Assembly (NCBI GenBank): GCA_021798395.1
Contig: JAJZHS010000054.1
Location: 1-10,614, forward strand
Reading direction: 5' to 3'
Length of the DNA: 10,614 bases
Source: Pseudomonadota bacterium
Lineage (GTDB): Bacteria; Pseudomonadota; Gammaproteobacteria; Burkholderiales; Burkholderiaceae_C
The notes below the pieces were generated by a model. That model saw only the letters and a program-made list of their open reading frames with translations, ran no database searches and was not told the DNA's origin. Of the stretch, positions 6,115-10,614 are shown one piece after another. The stretch's first letter is position 1. Each line of letters opens with the position of its first letter. The position numbers were made by a program, and so were the translations under genes.

Positions 6115-6684
6115 TCAGTCGTAGTCGGGCTGCCAGTTCGCCACGATGCGCCGCGCGGCGAGGTCGACCGCGTCGACGTAGGCGTCGACGAACGGGATCA
6201 GGCGCGGCTGGCGACGCCCTGCGACGTGCAGCTGAAGGATGGCCTGCGCGCCGCTGTCGAGCAGGCCGTCGACCACGCCCAGCGCAACGCCTTCGCGATC
6301 GACCACCGCGCAGCCGATCAGGTCGACCCAGTAGAACTCGCCGTCGGCGGCGGCGGGGAAATCTTCGCGCCGGGCGTGCACGCTGCAGCCCTTGAGCGCC
6401 TCGGCGTCGTCGCGCGTGGCCACGCCGTCGAGCAGGGCGACCACCGCGGCGCCGTGGCGCCGCGCCAGCCGCACGCGCAGCCCGAGTCGCAGCCGGCGCG
6501 GCGCCGGCGCCTGCAGCCACAGGTGCTTGGCGCCGAGCAGCCCGGATGCCTCGGCCGACTCGGGTGCCAGCTTGATCCAGCCGCGCGTACCCCAGGCGTC
6601 GAGCACGCGGCCGACTTCGATCAGCGTGTCGGGCCAGTCGCCGCTGGACGCGGCGAGCAGATCGGGCGAGGGCGCCGTGTTCAT
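6115..6684 (-). CDS. rimM: 16S rRNA processing / 30S maturation factor RimM
   Basis: The 189-residue protein assists late assembly of the 30S head domain around S19 and 16S rRNA processing. The N-terminal RimM beta-barrel begins with LIEVGRVLDAWGTRGWIKL (21-39). The C-terminal PRC-barrel shows EFYWVDLIGCAV (116-127), GVALGVVDGLLDSGA (132-146) and RLIPFVDAYVD (161-171), and the protein ends WQPDYD as usual. The ATG at 6684 is chosen by homology; the frame is open far upstream through the rpsP region, but that part is unrelated. No good ribosome binding site precedes the start. The gene follows rpsP after 115 bases containing two hairpins, one terminator-like, and precedes trmD by 21 bases. Confidence 0.96.
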   Translation of the reverse strand: MNTAPSPDLLAASSGDWPDTLIEVGRVLDAWGTRGWIKLAPESAEASGLLGAKHLWLQAPAPRRLRLGLRVRLARRHGAAVVALLDGVATRDDAEALKGCSVHARREDFPAAADGEFYWVDLIGCAVVDREGVALGVVDGLLDSGAQAILQLHVAGRRQPRLIPFVDAYVDAVDLAARRIVANWQPDYD

Positions 6685-6706
6685 CGCGGGACGACGCGCG
6701 CCGCGC

Positions 6707-6740
6707 AAAGCAAAACACCGCAAGCCCACGCCTGCGGTGT
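6707..6740 (-). terminator. Attenuator-like hairpin between rpsP and rimM
   Basis: ACACCGCA and TGCGGTGT (6715-6722 and 6733-6740) form a perfect 8-bp stem with a 10-base loop. On the minus strand the stem is followed by TTTGCTTTG, a broken U-rich run. This has the form of a weak intrinsic terminator about 60 bases after the rpsP stop and about 30 bases before the rimM start. Some transcripts would end after S16. A role in processing or mRNA stability is an alternative. Confidence 0.55.
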
Positions 6741-6755
6741 CGTGACGCACCGTTT

Positions 6756-6771
6756 CGCGGCAAGCGCCGCG
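6756..6771 (-). other. Second small hairpin in the rpsP-rimM gap
   Basis: CGCGGC (6756-6761) and GCCGCG (6766-6771) pair over a 4-base loop. It stands between the rpsP stop and the attenuator-like hairpin. It has no T-tract. It may protect the 3' end of an rpsP-only mRNA or be incidental in GC-rich sequence. Confidence 0.3.
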
Positions 6772-6799
6772 CGGTGCGCGCCGTGCGGCGCGGGCGCGC

Positions 6800-7102
6800 T
6801 CAGGCGGCCGGCTGCTGATTGGCCGACTGCTGATTGGCCGACTGCTGATTGGCCGACTGCTGATCGGCCGACTGCTTGACCAGCCGCTGCACGGTCGGCG
6901 ACAGCTGCGCGCCGACTCCGGTCCAGTACGCCAGGCGCTCGCTGACGACGCGCAGCGTTTGCTCCTGGCCGCGCGCCACCGGGTTGTAGAAACCCAGGCG
7001 CTCGATGTAGCGGCCATCGCGGCGGTTGCGCGAATCGGTGGCGACGATGTGGTAGAAAGGGCGCCCCTTGGCTCCGGCGCGGGAAAGACGAATGACGACC
7101 AT
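6800..7102 (-). CDS. rpsP: 30S ribosomal protein S16 with repeat-bearing C-terminal tail
   Basis: The 100-residue product contains a complete S16, a small-subunit assembly protein, in about residues 1-77: MVVIRLSRAGAKGRPFY at the start, VATDSRNRRDGRYIERLGFYNP (20-41) and LAYWTGVGAQLSPTVQRLVK (57-76). Typical bacterial S16 has about 80-90 residues. The extra tail from Ser78 is Ser/Ala/Gln/Asn-rich: one SADQQ and three SANQQ units, then PAA, encoded by a 15-base tandem repeat. The ATG at 7102 is chosen by homology; AGGA lies 11 bases upstream, slightly far. It is the first gene of the operon, preceded by a good promoter and a leader hairpin, and divergent from the TM2-domain gene. Confidence 0.97.
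   Translation of the reverse strand: MVVIRLSRAGAKGRPFYHIVATDSRNRRDGRYIERLGFYNPVARGQEQTLRVVSERLAYWTGVGAQLSPTVQRLVKQSADQQSANQQSANQQSANQQPAA
6812..6871. repeat. 15-base tandem repeat (4 copies) in the 3' end of rpsP
   Basis: The plus-strand unit CTGCTGATTGGCCGA occurs at 6812-6826, 6827-6841 and 6842-6856 without change, and at 6857-6871 with one substitution (T to C). A diverged partial copy follows from 6872. The length is a multiple of three, so copy changes keep the frame and add or remove the pentapeptide SA(N/D)QQ in S16. Identity at the DNA level points to recent duplication by slippage or unequal recombination. Confidence 0.95.
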
Positions 7103-7120
7103 GGTTGTTGAAATCCTGTG

Positions 7121-7140
7121 ACGGCGCTGCGTGGCGCCGT
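7121..7140 (-). other. Leader hairpin just upstream of rpsP
   Basis: ACGGCGC (7121-7127) and GCGCCGT (7134-7140) form a perfect 7-bp stem with a 6-base loop. In the rpsP mRNA it ends 18 bases before the start codon and 3 bases before the AGGA ribosome binding site. It could affect ribosome access. No T-tract follows, so it is not a terminator. Confidence 0.4.
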
Positions 7141-7198
7141 GATGGCGATCGGGTGCTGCATCGGATGCTGCGGCGGATCGGCGCGACCGCAACGCCGG

Positions 7199-7204
7199 TA
7201 AACT
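7199..7204 (+). promoter_or_regulatory. Candidate -10 element (TAAACT) of the TM2-domain gene
   Basis: TAAACT followed by CG lies 34 bases before the ATG at 7239, the same octamer and distance as before the methyltransferase gene at 2445. No convincing -35 hexamer is seen. It overlaps the expected start-site region of the divergent rpsP promoter, so the two may share control. Confidence 0.3.
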
Positions 7205-7208
7205 CGCC

Positions 7209-7237
7209 ATTATACCCACACACGCGAGGCGAACCAA
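7209..7237 (-). promoter_or_regulatory. Promoter of the rpsP-rimM-trmD-rplS operon
   Basis: On the minus strand a perfect TATAAT (7214-7209) lies 17 bases downstream of TTGGTT (7237-7232), which matches the first three bases of TTGACA. The spacing is ideal for a sigma-70-type promoter. Transcription would start near 7202 and leave a leader of about 100 bases before rpsP. The -35 box abuts the start codon of the divergent TM2-domain gene. Confidence 0.75.
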
Positions 7238-7238
7238 G

Positions 7239-7688
7239 ATGGTTGAGCGCAACGACGCGCCGGCGGGAAGCCGCCCACCGCGCTCGAAAACCCGGGCCGC
7301 GCTGCTGGCGCTGCTGCTCGGGGTGTTCGGTGCGCATCGATTCTACCTGCGCGGCGCGCGCGATGGACTCGGCTGGCTGGCGTGGCTGCCGACCCTCGTC
7401 GGCGCCTGGGGGGTGGAGCGCGCGCTGGCGTACGGGCTGGGCGATCGCGGCGTGCACGTCGCGCTGCCGGTGCTTGGCGTCGGCTTCGCGCTGGCGACGC
7501 TGCAGGCGCTGGTGATCGCGCTGACCGACGACGCGCGCTTCGACGCGCGCTGGAACGCAGGTGGCGCGCCGGGCCCGGCCAGCGGTTGGGGCGCGGTGCT
7601 GGTCGCGATGGCGTCGCTGCTGCTGGGCGCCTCGGCGCTGATGGGCGCGCTCGCCTTCGCGCTGCTGGGGCTGTTCGGCGCGCACTAG
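7239..7688 (+). CDS. TM2-domain-containing small membrane protein
   Basis: The 149-residue product starts with a short basic hydrophilic stretch and then a TM2 domain: a hydrophobic helix ending in GVFGAHRFYLRGARDGLGWL (28-47), the G-x-x-G-x-H-x-F-Y-L-G type signature between two membrane segments. Further hydrophobic stretches lie near residues 74-95 and 117-145, so about four membrane helices are likely. TM2 proteins are widespread and lack a defined bacterial function; many are annotated only by the domain. GAGG lies 9 bases before the ATG and supports this start. The gene is divergent from rpsP over 136 bases and converges on folK with an 11-base gap and no visible terminator. Confidence 0.8.
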   Translation: MVERNDAPAGSRPPRSKTRAALLALLLGVFGAHRFYLRGARDGLGWLAWLPTLVGAWGVERALAYGLGDRGVHVALPVLGVGFALATLQALVIALTDDARFDARWNAGGAPGPASGWGAVLVAMASLLLGASALMGALAFALLGLFGAH

Positions 7689-7699
7689 TCCGGGCAGGC

Positions 7700-8206
7700 T
7701 CAATCGCCGGCGCGCAGCGCGGCGCCGCGGCGCACGCGCTGGCCCTGGGCGCACAGCCGCCGCGCGGCGTCGAGCGCGCTTTCGCCGTCTGCGAGCCGCC
7801 AGTGCGGCGCCACTTCGGCCAGCGGCGCGAGCACGAAGGCGCGCAGATGCAGGCGCGGATGCGGCAGCGTCAGCTCGGGCTGCGCGCTGCGCACGCCGTC
7901 GACCCACAGCAGGTCGAGATCCAGCGTGCGGGGTGCGTTGTGCTGGCCGGGCGGGCGCAGACGGCCGTGCGCCTGCTCGATGCGCTGCAACGCGTCGAGC
8001 AGCGCGCGCGGCACAAGCGCGCTGCGCATCAGCACCACCGCGTTGCAGTAGTCGGGGCCGTCGGCGTCCAGCGGCGCGCTGTGGTACAGGCTCGATGCGC
8101 GCAGCAGACTGCTGTCGGGGATGCGGGCGAGGTCGGCCAGCGCCGCGCGCAGGGTCGCTGCGGGGTCGCCCAGATTGGCGCCGAGCCCGATCAGCGCATC
8201 GCGCAT
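7700..8206 (-). CDS. folK: 2-amino-4-hydroxy-6-hydroxymethyldihydropteridine pyrophosphokinase (HPPK)
   Basis: The 168-residue enzyme transfers pyrophosphate from ATP to 6-hydroxymethyl-7,8-dihydropterin, the step before dihydropteroate synthase in folate synthesis. It begins ALIGLGANLGDP (4-15) with the usual G-x-N-x-G-D/N motif, then SSLYHSAPLDADGPDYCNAVV (38-58) for pterin and ATP contacts, and the family signature HNAPRTLDLDLL (89-100), whose two Asp residues bind Mg. PHPRLHLRAFVLAPLAEVAP (116-135) completes the fold. Length is normal. The ATG at 8206 is set by homology; the frame is open upstream but unrelated. It follows pcnB by 26 bases with a G-rich stretch before the start, so it is probably cotranscribed with hda, the HAD gene and pcnB. 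Confidence 0.97.
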   Translation of the reverse strand: MRDALIGLGANLGDPAATLRAALADLARIPDSSLLRASSLYHSAPLDADGPDYCNAVVLMRSALVPRALLDALQRIEQAHGRLRPPGQHNAPRTLDLDLLWVDGVRSAQPELTLPHPRLHLRAFVLAPLAEVAPHWRLADGESALDAARRLCAQGQRVRRGAALRAGD

Positions 8207-8232
8207 CGCGCCCCCACGGTGTCGCGCGCGCC

Positions 8233-9666
8233 TCAGTCGGCGGTATCGGCGGTATCGGCGGTATCGCCGGCATCGGCGCTTGCCGATGCGTCGCTGCGCG
8301 CCGGCTTGCGCCGCCGCCTGCGCCGGCGCTTGGCCGCGTCTGCGCCACTGTCGCGCGTCGCCTGCTCGAGCAGCGTGGCGCGTTGCTGGGCGTCGGCGTG
8401 CTGGTACTCCTCCCACCAGCTCGCCAGTTCGGGCGGCGCGTCGCCGGTGCGCGCGCGCAGCAGCAGAAAGTCGAATGCGGCGCGAAAGCGCGGATGCTCG
8501 AGCAGGGCCTCGGCGTATCGCGCGGTGCGCCGCGCCAGCCGCGGCTGCAGCTGCCAGACCTCGCGCATGTCGCTCGCGATGCGGCGCTGGATCGCCAGGC
8601 GCGCGGATTGGGCGCCGAGCACTTCGTCGGCGGCCTGGTCGAGCGCGGCGATCGCCGGCACGCCCTCGGCCTGCGCCGCGCGCCAGTGGCTGGCGACCTG
8701 CGGCCACAGCAGGCTGGCGAACAGGAAGCTTGGGCTGGCGGTCTTGCCTTGCGCCAGGCGCGCGTCGGTGTCGCCGAGCGCGGCCGTGACGAAGGCCTCG
8801 CCGCCTGGCTGCCCCAGCGCGAGGTCGAGCAGCGGCAGCAGACCGTGGTGCAGGCCCAGCGCGCGCAGCTGCTCGAGCGAGGCCAGCGCATGCCCGGTCT
8901 GCAGCAGCTTGATGGTTTCGTCGAACAGCCGCGCCGACGGCACGCCTTGCAGCAGCTCGGCGTGGCCGGCGATCGGCGCGCGCGTTCCCGGCGCGATGGT
9001 GAATCCCAGCTTGGCCGCGAAGCGCGCCACGCGCAGCAGCCGCACCGGGTCTTCACGGTAGCGCTGCGCCGGGTCGCCGATCATGCGCAGGGTGCGCGCC
9101 TTCAGGTCGCGCAGGCCGTGGTGGTAGTCGACCACGATGTCGCGCGTGGGGTCGTAGTACAGCGCGTTGACCGTGAAGTCGCGCCGCGCCGCGTCCTGCT
9201 CCTGCGGGCCCCAGACGTTGTCGCGCAGCACCCGGCCGCTGGCGTCGACGGCGTGGTGCTTGTCGGCCAGCGCGCGCGCGTTGCGTGCGTCGCCGTCGAC
9301 CGCGGAATGCTCGACCGGCGTGGCGCGGAAGGTCGAGACCTCGATGACTTCGCGCCCGAACAGCACGTGCACGATGCGAAAGCGCCGCCCGATCAACAGC
9401 GCGCGGCGAAACAGCGGCTTGACCTGTTCGGGCGTGGCGTTGGTCGCGACGTCGAAATCCTTCGGTTTGAGGCCCAGCAGCAGGTCGCGCACCGCGCCGC
9501 CGACGATGTAGGCCTCGAAGCCGGCCTGCTGCAGCGTGCGCACGACGGTCAGCGCCGAATTCGGCAGCTGCGAGGCGTCGATCTGATGCCGCGCATGCGG
9601 CACGTCGACGCGTTTGCCCAGCGTGGGCTGTCTGCCGAGCAGGCGGGTGATGAACTTGCGGATCAT
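8233..9666 (-). CDS. pcnB: Poly(A) polymerase I
   Basis: The 477-residue enzyme adds 3' poly(A) tails to RNAs and so promotes their decay. The nucleotidyltransferase head shows YIVGGAVRDLLLG (53-65), the catalytic pair Asp70/Asp72 in KDFDVAT, RRFRIVHV (94-101), RRDFTVNALYYDP (161-173) and GDPAQRYREDPVRLLRVARFAAKLGF (197-222). These, with the RNA-binding middle and basic C-terminus, match PcnB rather than a CCA-adding enzyme. The C-terminal tail has a run of seven Arg (KRRRRRRRKPARSD) and ends in DTADTADTAD, encoded by a 9-base tandem repeat. The ATG at 9666 overlaps the stop of the HAD gene (ATGA, 4 bases), indicating translational coupling. folK follows after 26 bases. Confidence 0.97.
   Translation of the reverse strand: MIRKFITRLLGRQPTLGKRVDVPHARHQIDASQLPNSALTVVRTLQQAGFEAYIVGGAVRDLLLGLKPKDFDVATNATPEQVKPLFRRALLIGRRFRIVHVLFGREVIEVSTFRATPVEHSAVDGDARNARALADKHHAVDASGRVLRDNVWGPQEQDAARRDFTVNALYYDPTRDIVVDYHHGLRDLKARTLRMIGDPAQRYREDPVRLLRVARFAAKLGFTIAPGTRAPIAGHAELLQGVPSARLFDETIKLLQTGHALASLEQLRALGLHHGLLPLLDLALGQPGGEAFVTAALGDTDARLAQGKTASPSFLFASLLWPQVASHWRAAQAEGVPAIAALDQAADEVLGAQSARLAIQRRIASDMREVWQLQPRLARRTARYAEALLEHPRFRAAFDFLLLRARTGDAPPELASWWEEYQHADAQQRATLLEQATRDSGADAAKRRRRRRRKPARSDASASADAGDTADTADTAD
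8237..8272. repeat. 9-base tandem repeat at the 3' end of pcnB
   Basis: TCGGCGGTA is present three times without change (8237-8245, 8246-8254, 8255-8263), and a fourth copy (8264-8272) has two substitutions. It encodes the Asp-Thr-Ala repeats of the PcnB tail immediately before the stop codon. Copy number changes would keep the frame and alter only the acidic tail. Confidence 0.9.
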
Positions 9667-10340
9667 GGGTGCAGGTGGAGTATCGGCCAGCCGCGCTGCC
9701 GCGCCAGCTCCGCCAGCCGCGGGTCGGGATGCACCGCGACCGGATGGCTGACGTGCTCGAGCAGCGGTTGGTCGTTGATCGAATCGGAATAGAACCAGGT
9801 CTGCGCGAAGCTGTCCCAGTCCAACTGCTGCGCGCGCAGCCACTCGCCGGTGCGGGTGATCTTGCCCTCGCGGAACGACGGCACGCCGACCCAGCCGCCG
9901 GTGTAGCCCCCTTGCGCGTCGCGCTCGCTGCGCACCGCGATCAGGTCGGCGACGCCGAACGCGGCGGCGATCGGTGTGGTGACGAAGTCGTTGGTCGCGG
10001 TGACGATGGCGCACAGGTCTCCGGCGCGCTGGTGCGCGCGCACCAGCTCGAGCGCCTTGGCGCCGATCTGCGGCAGCACCACAGCGCGCATGAACGCCTC
10101 GTGCGCACGCGCCAGTTCGTCCGCGGCGCGGCCCACCAGCGGCGCGAGCGCGAAACGCAGATAGGCGTCGAGGTCCAGGCTGCCGGAGCGGTACGCCGCG
10201 TAGAAGCGGTCGTTGGCCGCGCGGTGGCTGGCGCCGTCGACCCAGCCCAGGCGCACGCAGAACTCGCCCCAGGCGTGATCGGAATCGAACGGCAGCAGGG
10301 TGTTGTCGAGGTCGAACAGCGCGAGCTTGGGTGTCTTCAT
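9663..10340 (-). CDS. HAD-superfamily subclass IB hydrolase (SerB-like phosphatase)
   Basis: The 225-residue protein has all four HAD motifs: motif I LFDLDNT (nucleophile Asp10, acid Asp12), motif II AIVTATND (Thr114), motif III Lys160 in FREGKITR, and motif IV YSDSINDQPLL (Asp186, Asp190). The alpha-helical cap between motifs I and II (about residues 20-95) is typical of the phosphoserine phosphatase-like IB group. Relatives are annotated variously as phosphoserine or histidinol-phosphate phosphatase; the substrate cannot be deduced from the sequence. It starts 10 bases after hda and its stop overlaps the pcnB start, so it belongs to the hda-HAD-pcnB-folK operon. No strong ribosome binding site is seen; translational coupling from hda is likely. 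Confidence 0.9.
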   Translation of the reverse strand: MKTPKLALFDLDNTLLPFDSDHAWGEFCVRLGWVDGASHRAANDRFYAAYRSGSLDLDAYLRFALAPLVGRAADELARAHEAFMRAVVLPQIGAKALELVRAHQRAGDLCAIVTATNDFVTTPIAAAFGVADLIAVRSERDAQGGYTGGWVGVPSFREGKITRTGEWLRAQQLDWDSFAQTWFYSDSINDQPLLEHVSHPVAVHPDPRLAELARQRGWPILHLHP

Positions 10341-10350
10341 CGGGCTGGAG

Positions 10351-10614
10351 TCAGCGGGTCTCGCCCGCGAGCATGTCCTTCAGCAGCGGAATGCTCGCGG
10401 CGCGTGCGTGGCGGAGCGCATAGGCGTCGAGGCGGTCGAGCAACCCGAGCAGCGAACCCATGTCGCGGGCGTGGTGGGTGAGAATATAGCGGCTGAGGTC
10501 GTCGCGAAGCGCGATGCCCCGCGCCGCGGCGACGCGTTGCAGCACCCGTGCCTTGGCGGCGTCGTCCAGCGGCTGCAGCGCCAGCGCCAGGCCCCAGGCC
10601 AGGCGCGTGCGCAG
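10351..10614 (-). CDS. hda: Hda, DnaA regulatory inactivator (C-terminal part, 5' end outside window)
   Basis: The frame is open to the right edge and gives the last 87 residues. Hda is an AAA+ relative of DnaA that, with the loaded beta clamp, stimulates ATP hydrolysis by DnaA and so limits re-initiation of replication. The visible part is the AAA+ lid subdomain: LRTRLAWGLALALQPLDD at the start, containing the Arg-rich segment after sensor I, then VLQRVAAARGIALRDDLSRYIL and HHARDMGSLLGLLDRLDAYAL, a DnaA-type sensor II region in which Arg precedes Asp-Met. The DnaA DNA-binding domain is absent: the protein ends at IPLLKDMLAGETR. This length and the neighbours (HAD phosphatase, pcnB, folK) fit Hda and not DnaA. 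The N-terminal clamp-binding motif is outside the window. Confidence 0.9.
   Translation of the reverse strand: MRTRLAWGLALALQPLDDAAKARVLQRVAAARGIALRDDLSRYILTHHARDMGSLLGLLDRLDAYALRHARAASIPLLKDMLAGETR

Noticed and set aside
6812..6871. Repeat array as a possible CRISPR or attachment site
   Set aside because: The units are contiguous, 15 bases long, without spacers, and lie in frame in rpsP; a coding minisatellite explains them.
3892..6879. Very long open frame (995 codons) on the plus strand opposite the rpsP-rplS operon and the Nudix gene
   Set aside because: It runs antisense across five well-identified genes and translates to Arg/Ala/Gly/Val-rich low-complexity sequence without any domain. 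It is a product of high GC at third positions.
6685..7161. In-frame extension of rimM through rpsP
   Set aside because: It overlaps rpsP in another frame, and RimM homology begins after the ATG at 6684.
7149..7179. Imperfect direct repeat (TGCTGCATCGGA / TGCTGCGGCGGA) in the rpsP leader
   Set aside because: Two short copies with two mismatches in biased sequence are not enough to propose an operator.
7689..7699. Possible bidirectional terminator between the TM2-domain gene and folK
   Set aside because: The 11-base gap and its flanks show no convincing hairpin with a T-tract.
6681..9056. 791-codon open frame on the minus strand
   Set aside because: It overlaps pcnB, folK, the TM2-domain gene region and rpsP in the wrong frame and shows no recognisable motif.
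7382..9792. Long plus-strand frames opposite folK and pcnB
   Set aside because: They are antisense shadows with biased composition and no plausible start signals.

Overview
This is a GC-rich chromosomal window of conserved housekeeping genes, most likely from a betaproteobacterium of the order Burkholderiales. The assignment rests on two gene clusters, the protein sequences (a TrmD/RimM/S16/L19 set, a short HtpG and a CobD/CbiB-like protein beside a Nudix hydrolase) and the very high GC at third codon positions. I cannot name the genus. Coding density is high: there are 13 genes, two of them cut by the window edges, and no non-coding gap exceeds about 175 bases. I see no tRNA, rRNA, insertion sequence, prophage or CRISPR array.

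Left part, plus strand (1-3044): the 3' end of a TatD-family nuclease gene, then htpG (Hsp90 chaperone), then a small SAM-dependent methyltransferase of the phospholipid N-methyltransferase type. htpG is preceded by a good match to a heat-shock (sigma-32, RpoH) promoter whose -35 element overlaps the tatD stop codon.

Central part, minus strand (7238 down to 3058): the classical rpsP-rimM-trmD-rplS operon (ribosomal protein S16, 30S maturation factor, tRNA m1G37 methyltransferase, ribosomal protein L19). It is followed past a strong intrinsic terminator by a CoA-pyrophosphatase-type Nudix gene and a CobD/CbiB-family membrane protein gene. Sequence signals suggest built-in differential expression: a promoter before rpsP, an attenuator-like hairpin between rpsP and rimM, a second perfect TATAAT overlapping the end of trmD ahead of rplS, and the terminator after rplS. 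The S16 protein carries a tandemly repeated low-complexity tail.

Right part: a small TM2-domain membrane protein gene on the plus strand, divergent from rpsP. It is convergent with a tightly packed minus-strand operon read from the right edge: hda (partial, DnaA inactivation), a HAD-IB phosphatase, pcnB (poly(A) polymerase I, overlapping the previous gene by 4 bases) and folK (folate synthesis).

I found no convincing undescribed multi-gene system. The points worth a second look are regulatory architecture and repeat-bearing protein tails in otherwise ordinary genes.
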